A stretch of 52,268 nt of DNA from Atribacterota bacterium (GTDB lineage Bacteria; Atribacterota; Phoenicimicrobiia; Phoenicimicrobiales; Stramentimicrobiaceae): positions 1 through 52,268 of the forward strand of contig JAQUNC010000001.1 in NCBI GenBank assembly GCA_028717805.1, given 5' to 3'. The notes under the pieces were generated by a model. That model was not told where the DNA came from. It did not search any database and saw only the letters and a program-made list of their open reading frames with translations. This document shows, piece after piece, positions 7,765 through 15,954 of this stretch. Every line of letters begins with the position of its first letter. Within the stretch, counting starts at the first letter, position 1. The position numbers and the translations under genes were made by a program.

Positions 7765-8853
7765 ATGTTATTATCACTTATCTTGATCTTTGTTTTAGGA
7801 TATTTAGGTTATCGTATTTTTAGTTTCTTGCATATTCCCGGTGGTGCTGTAACCGGCTCCCTGGTTACCCTTGCTGTTATTACCAGTCAAGGCTATGAAT
7901 GGGTGGAGCTATCTTCTTATCTAATAACTTTTATGCAGATAATTATAGGAGTTATGATTGGGTGTAGATTTAAAAAAGAACAGATTCCAGTCATAAAGTC
8001 TATTTTTATCCCTGGTTTAATATCATCAGCCTGGATGATATTAATTAGTCTGGCAGTTGGTTTTCTCCTGGCGAAAATGACTGGGATAGACCTGGGGACA
8101 GCACTTTATGCTTCAGTACCAGCAGGTTTATTCGAGATGGGCTTAATTGCCCTTTCTTTAAGTCTAAGCGTTCCGATTGTAACGCTTTTACAATTTGTAC
8201 GCGTAATTTCCATAAATTTAAGCTTACCAGTGATTGTTTCTAATTGTGACAATTGGGATAAAAACGGTAAAACAAACTGTCAGTTAAAGACTGATAAGGG
8301 AAAATACCCCAATCCCAATAATAAAATAAAACAATCTAAGGCAACAACAAAAGAAAGAGCATATATATGGGAAATATTACTGGTGTTGTTTTTAGGAAGT
8401 ATCGGTGGATTTACAGCCAAGTATTTAGGCATTCCCGTTGGTGGCATGCTGGGATCTATGATTGTGGTTGGGGCTTTACGTATTGCCGGAATGCCTTTAA
8501 AAGAACTTCCCCCATGGCTAATCCTGATTACCCAGATTATTGTAGGAGGATATCTTGGTACTACTTTTGTTCCAGAGATGCTATCTACTTTAAAATCTTT
8601 ATTGTTTCCTGTTTTATTTTTTTCAATTTTTGTGGTTTTAAATGGAATATTAATCGGTTTTATGTTTCATAGACTATTAAAGTGGGATTTAGCTACTGCA
8701 TTACTGGCAACTGCCGCAGGCGGGGTTACCTTGATGACCTTAACTGCCATAGAAATAAATGCCGATCCAGTCCGGGTGAGTATTACTCAGACCTTGAGGA
8801 TTGTTATAATTTTACTTATTATGCCTACGCTGATATTACGTATTATATCCTGA
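7765..8853 (+). CDS. AbrB-family integral membrane protein
   Basis: A 362-residue, strongly hydrophobic protein with two repeated halves. Each half has a glycine-rich membrane hairpin: FLHIPGGAVTGSLVTLAVIT near residue 20 and YLGIPVGGMLGSMIVVGALR near residue 220. Each is followed by an IIGVMIGCRF or IIVGGYLGTTF segment. This duplicated layout is that of the AbrB/AbrB_dup membrane family (PF05145), often annotated as putative ammonia monooxygenase or transporter; it is unrelated to the AbrB DNA-binding protein. The true substrate is not known. Residues about 155-195 form an unusually long hydrophilic loop between the halves (Asn/Lys-rich). ATG 7765 lacks a good ribosome binding site. It appears to be transcribed alone. 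Confidence 0.82.
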   Translation: MLLSLILIFVLGYLGYRIFSFLHIPGGAVTGSLVTLAVITSQGYEWVELSSYLITFMQIIIGVMIGCRFKKEQIPVIKSIFIPGLISSAWMILISLAVGFLLAKMTGIDLGTALYASVPAGLFEMGLIALSLSLSVPIVTLLQFVRVISINLSLPVIVSNCDNWDKNGKTNCQLKTDKGKYPNPNNKIKQSKATTKERAYIWEILLVLFLGSIGGFTAKYLGIPVGGMLGSMIVVGALRIAGMPLKELPPWLILITQIIVGGYLGTTFVPEMLSTLKSLLFPVLFFSIFVVLNGILIGFMFHRLLKWDLATALLATAAGGVTLMTLTAIEINADPVRVSITQTLRIVIILLIMPTLILRIIS

Positions 8854-8951
8854 TACTTTGTTTCTGAAGTGATAGATAAGTCTAACAAAAGGTATTTAAA
8901 TGAACCTTACACCCTAATAATCAGCAAATTGTTAAAAGTAAAATTATCAAG

Positions 8952-8972
8952 GTAAGCGAACTTACTTTTTTT
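8952..8972 (+). terminator. Possible intrinsic terminator after the AbrB-like gene
   Basis: GTAAG-CGAA-CTTAC followed by seven T. The stem has only five pairs but a stable-looking tetraloop and a long T-run. An upstream AAAAGTAA may extend pairing. It lies 100 bases after the stop codon. Confidence 0.4.
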
Positions 8973-8976
8973 CTTA

Positions 8977-9185
8977 TTACGAGTTACGAGGAATGAGGAG
9001 ACGAAGCAAATTTATCTAATCATATAATTATTTCCTGGAGAACTTACGACAAAAAATAAAAAACCTGAAGTAAAAAACTTGAATGTCATGGCAAGTGACC
9101 GAAGGGAGCAAAGCAATCTCATCCCATTATGCTCGAAAAAATTTTAACTGAAAACCGACAACAAAATAATAAAAACTAACGGCGA
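8977..9185. repeat. Interspersed repeat family A, copies 4 and 5 in tandem
   Basis: Copy 4 reads TTACGAGGAATGAGGAGACG, AAGCAAATTTATCTAATCAT and ends with ACCTGAAGTAAAAAACTTG. Copy 5 begins at about 9083 with TGTCATGGCAAGTGACCGAA, GGGAGCAAAGCAATCTCATC, CCATTATGCTCG, then TTTTAACTGAAAACCGACAA. Two adjacent copies in one spacer suggest repeated insertion or local duplication. Confidence 0.6.
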
Positions 9186-9240
9186 ATTTCACGGTATACG
9201 CTATACGGTATACATAATACTTATTTATTTAGGATGCAAT

Positions 9241-10026
9241 ATGCATAACTATCTATTTCGATTGTTCACAGGAATAATTATTGTTACAATTGGTCTGGTA
9301 ATCGGTAGCTTCAGTAATGTCTGTATCTATCGTATTCCCCGCAGAGAATCTCTCATTTTCCCTGGCTCGCATTGTCCTAAATGCAACCATCCTATCAAAT
9401 TTTATGACAATATTCCGCTGGTCAGTTATCTCCTCTTAAAAGGTAAATGCCGCTACTGCCAGGAAAAGATATCAGGACAATATCCGCTGGTAGAATTCTC
9501 AACTGGTTTTATTTATCTGATTTTATTCTTATCTTATGGATTGCAATTGAAAACCTTTGTTTATATGTTATTTTGTTCGGCTTTAATTATAATTACCTTT
9601 ATAGATTTAAAAGAAAAGATGATTCCCGATGTCATCTCTCTTCCTTTTATGGCACTCGGTTTCTTATTAAGCTTTGTTCCAGGTAGCTTATCTCCCATTA
9701 ATTCCTTGCTGGGCATTTTATCAGGAGGCGGTAGCTTGCTCTTAATAGCTGTGGTTGGCAGCTATCTCTTCAAAAAAGAAGCAATGGGGGGAGGGGACAT
9801 TAAATTAGCTGCTATGGTAGGTGCCTTTTTAGGATGGCAATTAACTCTGCTTTCTCTTTTTCTGGGTTTTCTTCTGGGATCTATTGTCGGTATTATCATA
9901 TTAATCAAAAACAAAGGAAATAAAGATCAAAGTGATTCCCTTCCTTTTGGACCATTTATTGCTCTGGGGACTGTAATTGCCCTTCTTTTTGGTCAAGCTA
10001 TTATCGACTGGTATCTTATAATATAG
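9241..10026 (+). CDS. pilD: Prepilin peptidase (A24 family leader peptidase/N-methyltransferase)
   Basis: A 261-residue, multi-spanning membrane protein that cleaves prepilins after Gly and methylates the new N-terminus. The N-terminal cytoplasmic domain has the expected two Cys pairs, Cys45/Cys48 (HCPKCNHP) and Cys70/Cys73 (KCRYCQEK), preceded by GSFSNVCIYRIPR. The catalytic aspartates are Asp122 in IDLKEKMIPD and Asp186 in MGGGDIKLAA (the GxGD motif). Full length for the family. It should process all prepilins of this locus (545, 1384, 10205, 10923, 13109 and probably 4799 and 13697). ATG 9241 follows AGGA by six bases. No co-transcribed pilB or pilC is seen beside it, unlike many classical pilBCD clusters. 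Confidence 0.95.
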   Translation: MHNYLFRLFTGIIIVTIGLVIGSFSNVCIYRIPRRESLIFPGSHCPKCNHPIKFYDNIPLVSYLLLKGKCRYCQEKISGQYPLVEFSTGFIYLILFLSYGLQLKTFVYMLFCSALIIITFIDLKEKMIPDVISLPFMALGFLLSFVPGSLSPINSLLGILSGGGSLLLIAVVGSYLFKKEAMGGGDIKLAAMVGAFLGWQLTLLSLFLGFLLGSIVGIIILIKNKGNKDQSDSLPFGPFIALGTVIALLFGQAIIDWYLII

Positions 10027-10138
10027 GAAGAATGTAAAAATTAAATCTTACATTAATTCTTACTAATTTTCTCTTTACCTGAAATCTGAAATGTGAAGAA
10101 TGTTAATAAAGATTATTTTAACGTGGCATATATGTTTT

Positions 10139-10167
10139 TGCTAAAATCTGCTATAATAGGGAATAAT
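10139..10167 (+). promoter_or_regulatory. Shared pilin promoter-like motif, copy 4 (with extended -10)
   Basis: TGCTAAAAT (TAAAAT 10142-10147), 9 bases, TAGGGAATAAT (10157-10167), with TGCTATAAT (10149-10157) inside as an extended -10. The flanks match copy 3 almost base for base from 10136 to 10171. The FimT-like start follows 37 bases later, and this motif probably drives the whole minor-pilin cluster. Confidence 0.65.
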
Positions 10168-10204
10168 AAAAAATAAAAGATGTTTTTATAATATATACCA
10201 GTAA

Positions 10205-10675
10205 ATGAAATACTATTATAATAATAGTAGAAGAAACAAAGGATATACTCTCCTCGAATTAGTTATCATAGTAGGTATCATTTCAATACTTTTAGCAGCA
10301 TCATTTAGAGGTTTAATAATAGCTAAACACAATTTAGAATTGAATCTGGCAGCACATCAGTTAGCCGCAACATTGAAAGATTGCCAATCCAGAGCAATGT
10401 ATACTGGTAGTTATTATAAAATAGAATTTTATCCATCTTTAAATAGATACCGGGTATATCGGGAGAATGAATTGGTTGAGGATGTGCAGCTGGAAAATAT
10501 AAATTTGCATTATACCAATTTTACAGATTATAAGGTTAGATTTTACAATAACGGAACACCAAGTATGGGTGGTACAGTAACCTTGAAAACAAAAAACGGC
10601 AGGACTCTATATGTGATTATGACTCCGGTGACAGCACGCACCAGAGTCAGTACCAAACCACCAGCAAACTGGTAG
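10205..10675 (+). CDS. Minor pilin, FimT/GspH-like
   Basis: A 156-residue prepilin: leader ending SRRNKG, then YTLLELVIIVGIISILLAAS with Glu5, followed by a LAAHQLAATLKDCQSRAMYT helix. That helix (an Asn/Leu-Ala-x-x-Leu...Ala-Arg-x-x-Ala type segment) is typical of GspH/FimT minor pilins. The C-terminal part has the family's strands, including KVRFYNNGTPSMGGTVTL, similar to the GxxxGGTxxL end of GspH heads. As first gene of a FimT-PilV-PilW-PilX-like set, it likely belongs to the tip complex that primes pilus assembly. ATG 10205 has no strong ribosome binding site. Confidence 0.85.
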   Translation: MKYYYNNSRRNKGYTLLELVIIVGIISILLAASFRGLIIAKHNLELNLAAHQLAATLKDCQSRAMYTGSYYKIEFYPSLNRYRVYRENELVEDVQLENINLHYTNFTDYKVRFYNNGTPSMGGTVTLKTKNGRTLYVIMTPVTARTRVSTKPPANW

Positions 10676-10922
10676 GTTTTACGCAGCAAAACCGGTATAT
10701 AATATATGGTATGTAGTATGTAGTTTAAAGAGACAAGAATTGTTGCATGAATGCAGGATTGCAATTTTGCAATAATGCTGATAAGCCACTATGAAAGAAA
10801 AGTGAAGAAATGATTTAATATATTTATATAATTAAATCCATTAACTATTAACTAACGAAAAACAAATAACTAAAAAATTTGCCAATATATATCACTTACA
10901 GATGAAAGAGGGGTGACCTAGA
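10676..10922. other. Intergenic region between minor pilin genes
   Basis: About 250 bases. GGTTTT (10675-10680) and AAAACC (10688-10693) can form a small hairpin right at the stop of the FimT-like gene but lack a T-run. The rest is A/T-rich with GGTATATAATATATGG near 10693. The ribosome binding site AAAGAGGGGTGA of the next gene ends the region. Confidence 0.45.
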
Positions 10923-13094
10923 TTGTTAGAAATTAGAAAATCTTTATTCCGAAATCAAAGGGGATTTTCATTAATTGAGCTAATGGTAGCAATTGCTATT
11001 TTAGGCGCTGCTGCTTTTGGTATATTCCAGTCCTTCCAAGCTGGATTCTGGGGAATGAGTGATGCTCGGGCACGAACTATTGCCACTAATATTGCTCAGA
11101 AAAAATTGGAAGAGATAAAGGGTAAATCCCTTGCTGAAGGGACATATCCTGACCCGGATAATCCTATTGTTGTTTCAGGCAAAGATTTTAATGTAGAAAT
11201 AGTTGTTAAGGATGTTGTAGAAAAGGGCTTATCGACTGGTCTAAAAAAAATCACTACTACAGTAGAATGGCAGAAGCGCAATGGAACACGAGCCAATGTT
11301 ACTGTAGAAGGATTGCAAAGCAAAGCTCTTGCCCCTCCTGATACTGATGTTCCTACTGCTATCTTGCTTAGTATTAGTCCCAGTGACATAAAAGTTGCCG
11401 AACAATCCTTAATTAAAGTAACAATTTTGGATCAAGATAACTATCCGATTGCTTTTGAAGGCCAGATTAATCTATCCATGAATCCAGAAACTTTGGGAGA
11501 CCTGAATGATGAGTTTCTTATTTTTAATGGTGAAAGTTATATTACAACAGAATTCATCGCCAATGATAGTGGAGAGGCAGGGGTGGTAGTAATTAACGCG
11601 GTAGATGATGCTGGGGAACTAATTCCTGATTCAGATATGATTACTATTCTTGGTGGAGAACCAGTAGGTATTGATTTATCTGCTGATCCTAATTCGATTA
11701 TCATTAATGGTGATACCTCTACTCTTACGGTAAAAATTACAGATGAAGATGGTGTTCTGGCTGATTACTGGACGGGAATAGTGGAATTAACGCTTACATC
11801 GGGTAATGACACTGGAGATTTAGGGGAACCGCCAGTAGGCGATACCATTACCCTGAGCTTTGAGGAAGAGAATATAAAGACTACCTTGTTTACTTCCTCT
11901 GCACAGGAAGGAGAAGCGATAGTAACAGCAACTGACCAAGCGGGAATATTAGATTCTGATAGTGTAACCATAAATGTTACCAGTGGTCCACCCTATCAGA
12001 TTGATATCTCTGCTGAACCAAAATCTATTTTTATTGCAGGATATGAAGGTGGACCTACTTCCTCTACCATCACAGTAACTATTAAAAATGAAACAGGGAT
12101 TCCTGTTAGTGGTTTTATAGGAACAATTTCCCTATCCATATTATCTGGAGAGGAAAGCGGATCACTGTTAGCTAATAGTCTACCTTTTAATGGAGAGAGT
12201 ACCCTTTCTACTACCTTTACTTCTGCCACGATTCCTGGCAATGTAATTATTGAAGCAAGAGATACCACTTCGACAGAACCATTGGCTCCCGATACGGATT
12301 CACTTACTGTAGCCACAGGTCCACCTCAATTCATTGAAATAGTGGCAGCGCCAGATATCATTGTCAATGATGGAGTTGATTCCTCTACTTTAACCGTAAT
12401 CTTGAAAGATTTCCATGGGAATGTTTCTTCTTTTGATGAAGATAAAGAACTTACTTTTTCTCTTAATCCGGATAAAGGTACGGTAAATAATACTCCTTTA
12501 ACCTTGCCAGCCGGGCATAGCCAGATTAGCACAACCTATATCTGTGCTGATGAATCCTTTGAAGGCAATGTAGATATTACTGTCAACTGCGAAGGAATTT
12601 TGGAGGGCAGCACTACAACTGTTCAAGTTGCTCAAAGAGCTATTAGAGAATCAGAAAATCCCAATATTCGTTATGGAGGAAGATGGATTTATGATTACTG
12701 GCGAAGGACTTGGATCTGGAGTGAAGATAGAGAACAAATATTTTTTGACATTGATGTTTTGGGAGGAACCATTGATATCTCGCAGATTGATTTAGCCTGG
12801 AAAGAAGGGACTTCCTTGGGTTTGCAAGCAATAACAATAAGAGATATCAGCTCTAATGTTAAGGTGCAAAGAAGCTGGTACTATTCTTATCCTTCTATCC
12901 CAATTTATCCGGCATTTTATGAGATTAGTAGTTTTCAAATTAACCAGACGCTTGGTGTAGGGACTTATACCATACAATTGGATTGTAGAGGGGAAATTGA
13001 AAATAGAACACTTATTATTCAATTCCATGGTACCTATTCAGGCAAAACAAATATTTATCAATTAGAATTCTTAAGTCCTGATTATATTGTTTAG
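10923..13094 (+). CDS. Giant PilV-like prepilin fused to about four Ig-like repeats
   Basis: A 723-residue protein. Residues 1-13 are a short leader, then GFSLIELMVAIAILGAAAFG with Glu5. Residues 30-135 are PilV/GspI-like (DARARTIATNIAQKKLEEIK). From about 140 to 566 come four related segments of roughly 100-110 residues, each opening with a form of PxxIxxSxxPxxI and closing with a Val/Thr-rich strand and Gly, Gly, Gly or Gln before the next. They resemble invasin/Big_1-type Ig-like domains (LTVKITDEDG, ITVTIKNETG and LTVILKDFHG occupy the same place). A separate C-terminal domain of about 155 residues (570-723) is Trp/Tyr-rich at its start. The start codon is TTG 10923, seven bases after AAAGAGGGGTGA. 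It likely displays an adhesive stalk at the pilus tip. Confidence 0.85.
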   Translation: MLEIRKSLFRNQRGFSLIELMVAIAILGAAAFGIFQSFQAGFWGMSDARARTIATNIAQKKLEEIKGKSLAEGTYPDPDNPIVVSGKDFNVEIVVKDVVEKGLSTGLKKITTTVEWQKRNGTRANVTVEGLQSKALAPPDTDVPTAILLSISPSDIKVAEQSLIKVTILDQDNYPIAFEGQINLSMNPETLGDLNDEFLIFNGESYITTEFIANDSGEAGVVVINAVDDAGELIPDSDMITILGGEPVGIDLSADPNSIIINGDTSTLTVKITDEDGVLADYWTGIVELTLTSGNDTGDLGEPPVGDTITLSFEEENIKTTLFTSSAQEGEAIVTATDQAGILDSDSVTINVTSGPPYQIDISAEPKSIFIAGYEGGPTSSTITVTIKNETGIPVSGFIGTISLSILSGEESGSLLANSLPFNGESTLSTTFTSATIPGNVIIEARDTTSTEPLAPDTDSLTVATGPPQFIEIVAAPDIIVNDGVDSSTLTVILKDFHGNVSSFDEDKELTFSLNPDKGTVNNTPLTLPAGHSQISTTYICADESFEGNVDITVNCEGILEGSTTTVQVAQRAIRESENPNIRYGGRWIYDYWRRTWIWSEDREQIFFDIDVLGGTIDISQIDLAWKEGTSLGLQAITIRDISSNVKVQRSWYYSYPSIPIYPAFYEISSFQINQTLGVGTYTIQLDCRGEIENRTLIIQFHGTYSGKTNIYQLEFLSPDYIV

Positions 13095-13108
13095 TGAGAT
13101 AAGTAGTT

Positions 13109-13636
13109 ATGAAAAAAAATAAGATAAAAAAAGAAAATATAGGGAAGTTGTTAAATAAAACATTGACTTCACATTTCGGTTTTAGCCTTATTGAACTTAT
13201 GGTTGTGGTCAGCATTCTTGCTTTAGTCGTCCTGGGATTAGTGACTATATTTTCCGGAGGGATGCGCTCTTATATCAGCGGAAATGCGCAACTGGAGGCA
13301 CAACGTAATGCCCGACAGGGGATGGATAGAATGGTCCGAGAACTCCGCCATGGAAAAAAAGTTAAGACCTGGACCTCTCATTCTATTACCGTAATAATTC
13401 CGGAAATTGATGAGGAAGATGGATATGAGGTAACCTATGCCTGGTCAGGAACCCCATATGATTCAATGTATCGCACTGTTTCAGGGGGGAATAGTTCTTT
13501 CATTGATAATATATTGAATTTGGATTTTGATAATGCCAAAAGTTCCAGGATAAACATTGAATTAGAAGTTGATGTTGATCGAGATGAGAAAGCTGATATT
13601 TCGCTCAATACTGCGGTTACACTTAGAAATTTCTAA
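13109..13636 (+). CDS. Minor pilin, PilW/ComGF-like
   Basis: A 175-residue prepilin with a rather long leader (about 24 residues) ending SHFG, then FSLIELMVVVSILALVVLGL with Glu5. The helix continues into QLEAQRNARQGMDRMVRELR, the Arg-rich amphipathic segment characteristic of PilW/GspJ-type minor pilins. The head has an acidic DVDRDEKADI segment near the C-terminus that could bind a metal. It follows the PilV-like gene by 14 bases and precedes the PilX-like gene, matching the usual pilV-pilW-pilX order. Ribosome binding site is weak, so coupling to the upstream gene is likely. Confidence 0.82.
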   Translation: MKKNKIKKENIGKLLNKTLTSHFGFSLIELMVVVSILALVVLGLVTIFSGGMRSYISGNAQLEAQRNARQGMDRMVRELRHGKKVKTWTSHSITVIIPEIDEEDGYEVTYAWSGTPYDSMYRTVSGGNSSFIDNILNLDFDNAKSSRINIELEVDVDRDEKADISLNTAVTLRNF

Positions 13637-13696
13637 ATATATATAATATATATTACTATAAATTAAATTAACTGTTTTCAAAGGGGTTGCTTTATT

Positions 13697-15364
13697 ATGA
13701 AAAAAAATAAAGATATTTTTAGGCTCCTGCACCAAAATCTTGTTTCTCAAAAGGGATTAGCTTTAGTTGCTACTTTAATATTTGTGGTTGTTTTAACAAC
13801 TTTTGGAATTGCTATACTATCCATGACCCGAAACGAAATAAAACTGGCAACTTTGCAGGAAGAATCTACCAAGGCATTTTACCTTGCCGATGCGGGGGTA
13901 GAGAGAGCAATTAACTGGTTAGAGAACCAAGACCTCCCACCAAACGCAGAGGATCTTCCGCCCGAAAATCTTGATGGAACACATATTTTTGAATTAGCTA
14001 CTGGGAAGTATAGAGTTGGAATAGAACCTAATATAACCGGAGAAACAACAGCAGGATATATAATCAATTCCGAAGGTTGGATTACCCATGAAGATGACAG
14101 TAAAGTTTCGCGAAAGATTAGAACACTGGTAACAATTGCCAATTTTGCTCAATATGCTTATTTCTCAGATGAAGAAGCCTTTCCCTTTAATACTGATATA
14201 CCTGGTTGGGGTGGTTATGCTGGTCAGACTATCTGGTTTACCGGAAATGATAGCTTCGGAGGCAGAGTTCATAGTAATAGTCAATTCCATATTGTGGATA
14301 TCCCTGATTTTACGGGTAAAGTTACTTCTACTGAAGAAACCATTGATTTCTGGGGGAGTGCCTATCGACCAGATGGTTCTGATTTTCCAACAGACGGTGA
14401 AGGATTTATGGGTGGATATGAATTGGGTGTGGATGAGATTCAGCTACCTCAATTCAGAAATATAAGTGACCTTGATGATGAAAATAGCTTACAGAGAATT
14501 GCCGGAGGATCATGGAGTGTAGGTGATTTTCCTTCAACCGATGGTGTTAAAATTCCCTCTGTTATAAGTGGCACCGATAAAGTTACGACTGGTGGAATTT
14601 ATATTAAGGGTAATGTAAATAGTATTGAATTGAATGTAGATAACACAACAGGGACGGAAGGACCCAATTCCAAGATTACCATAAAACAAGGGTCTTATCC
14701 CACTAAAACTACCCATATTACTTTAGTAAAGGAGCCGATTACTTTACCGCCTGGTAGCAAACTTAATGGAGTAGCTGCTGATGGTACAGTTATTCCTGCT
14801 AATACAACCCTATATCTTGAAGAAGGAACAACTGACTATAAAAGTTATATCGGTTTAACAAATGGGGTGATGTTTGTTGAAGGTGCTATTGGCAGCTTGT
14901 ATGGAGAGAATCATCGGGGGAAAATGAGTATAGTCTCCACCCAATCTATTACCATTTCAGATAATATTTATTATTATGACCGCGATAAAAGTAAAGACCT
15001 TTTCGAAGATGATATTCAAGCAATAGATGATAGTTTGGGATTGATAGCGGCAAAAGATGTAAAAATAGCTTCCAGTGCTCCGAATAATATTGAAATTGAT
15101 GCAATTATTATGGCTTTAAATACCTCCTTCTTTTACAATGGATGGCAAAATTATATGAGAGATACTTTAAGTTTACTGGGAGGATTAATTCAGAAGCAGA
15201 GAGGTCCGGTAGGTACTCATAATGCCGGAGTAAAGATAACTGGATACAGTAAGCAGTATATTTATGATACCAGAATGGCTAATCCAGCAAGTGGCTATCT
15301 TCCACCTTATTTTCCGAGTACTGGCAAGTATGAAAAAATGTGGTGGAGAGAGGTGGTTGATTAA
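13697..15364 (+). CDS. PilX/DUF4900-like minor pilin subunit
   Basis: A 555-residue protein. The N-terminus SQKG-LALVATLIFVVVLTTF resembles PilX_N: Gly at a possible cut site and a hydrophobic helix without Glu5, as in PilX and GspK. It continues with TRNEIKLATLQEESTKAFYLADAGVERA (about 37-64, shown in part), the EIxxA...EAFYLAEAGxxxA hallmark of PilX. The large remainder has FTGNDSFGGRVHSNSQFHI near residue 180, as in DUF4900 proteins, and several predicted beta-rich stretches with Gly and Asn. At more than three times the length of a classical PilX it would be a large tip subunit. Start ATG 13697 has AAGGGG upstream. It is the last pilin-type gene of the cluster. Confidence 0.8.
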   Translation: MKKNKDIFRLLHQNLVSQKGLALVATLIFVVVLTTFGIAILSMTRNEIKLATLQEESTKAFYLADAGVERAINWLENQDLPPNAEDLPPENLDGTHIFELATGKYRVGIEPNITGETTAGYIINSEGWITHEDDSKVSRKIRTLVTIANFAQYAYFSDEEAFPFNTDIPGWGGYAGQTIWFTGNDSFGGRVHSNSQFHIVDIPDFTGKVTSTEETIDFWGSAYRPDGSDFPTDGEGFMGGYELGVDEIQLPQFRNISDLDDENSLQRIAGGSWSVGDFPSTDGVKIPSVISGTDKVTTGGIYIKGNVNSIELNVDNTTGTEGPNSKITIKQGSYPTKTTHITLVKEPITLPPGSKLNGVAADGTVIPANTTLYLEEGTTDYKSYIGLTNGVMFVEGAIGSLYGENHRGKMSIVSTQSITISDNIYYYDRDKSKDLFEDDIQAIDDSLGLIAAKDVKIASSAPNNIEIDAIIMALNTSFFYNGWQNYMRDTLSLLGGLIQKQRGPVGTHNAGVKITGYSKQYIYDTRMANPASGYLPPYFPSTGKYEKMWWREVVD

Positions 15365-15407
15365 CATATTGTAATAATTACAATATTGTTTGTTTAATAA
15401 TATTATT

Positions 15408-15683
15408 ATGAATAAGATGAATATTAAGAATAATTTTAAATTAAAGAGTATTGTTTACCTAGTTATGGCATTAGTTATCATTATACTGTTGTTTTCAGTA
15501 TTTAGGCATATTAATAAGCAAAATATTGAATATCGGAAAATAGAGCAAGAGTCAGTAATTAGAAAACAGGAGGAGAGCTTAGAAGAAGAAACGAGAGAAA
15601 AAGAAGAATTACCAGTATTAGAAGAAGAAAGCACTGGAACAATAGAACCGGAATTCAGGGATGATACCATAATGATATTCTAG
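15408..15683 (+). CDS. Small single-pass membrane protein with acidic tail
   Basis: About 91 residues from ATG 15408 (an upstream TTG at 15390 is also in frame; neither has a clear ribosome binding site). One hydrophobic segment, IVYLVMALVIIILLFSVF, lies near residues 14-31. Behind it is a highly charged, Glu/Lys-rich region, probably coiled coil, of about 50 residues. I recognise no family. Position between the PilX-like gene and pilM suggests a role in the pilus, but coding status rests only on an open frame, the membrane segment and codon pattern. Confidence 0.5.
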   Translation: MNKMNIKNNFKLKSIVYLVMALVIIILLFSVFRHINKQNIEYRKIEQESVIRKQEESLEEETREKEELPVLEEESTGTIEPEFRDDTIMIF

Positions 15684-15854
15684 CCTAATATCACAATATT
15701 TATAGTTCTTGACTTAATTATTGTTAATAGTTTTAGATTGAGTAATCTTTTTGATAAAAAATTTAAATAATAGCTTGTATATTTTGTTTCTTATATAATA
15801 TAATATAAAAAATTATGATTGTTTTTTGTGTCTATTGTTTTAAAATAAAAAAGG

Positions 15855-15884
15855 TTGTTTTAAATTATTTTTTACTGATATAAT
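15855..15884 (+). promoter_or_regulatory. Probable promoter of the pilMNOPQ operon
   Basis: TTGTTT (15855-15860), an 18-base spacer, and the extended -10 TGATATAAT (15876-15884, TATAAT at 15879-15884). It lies about 70 bases before pilM in an A/T-rich region, without a terminator between it and the gene. Confidence 0.55.
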
Positions 15885-15954
15885 AAGAGAAGATTGTTAA
15901 GCTTGTGTCTTAATGGAAGTCAAGACGCAGGTAAATAATGACTGGAGAGAGTAA

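Larger units (their letters stand above)
8854..9240. other. Intergenic region with two repeat-A copies
   Basis: About 390 bases without a gene. After the stop of the AbrB-like gene there is a weak terminator (8952-8972), then two repeat family A copies back to back (about 8977-9083 and 9083-9185), then two GGTATAC elements near 9195-9212 before the prepilin peptidase gene. Confidence 0.6.

Noticed and set aside
8367-8867. Plus-strand frames inside the AbrB-like gene
   Set aside because: They are out-of-frame readings within an intact, well supported membrane protein gene.
10124-10142. Sigma-54-like promoter (TGGCA ... TTTGCT) before the FimT-like gene
   Set aside because: The GG to GC spacing is about three bases too long, and an extended -10 box of the usual sigma type lies right beside it.
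10675-10693. GGTTTT/AAAACC hairpin as a terminator after the FimT-like gene
   Set aside because: The stem has six weak pairs, and no T-run follows.
12326-12532. Minus-strand frames across the Ig-like repeats of the PilV-like gene
   Set aside because: Several overlapping minus-strand frames here mirror the repetitive sense sequence and have no start signals.
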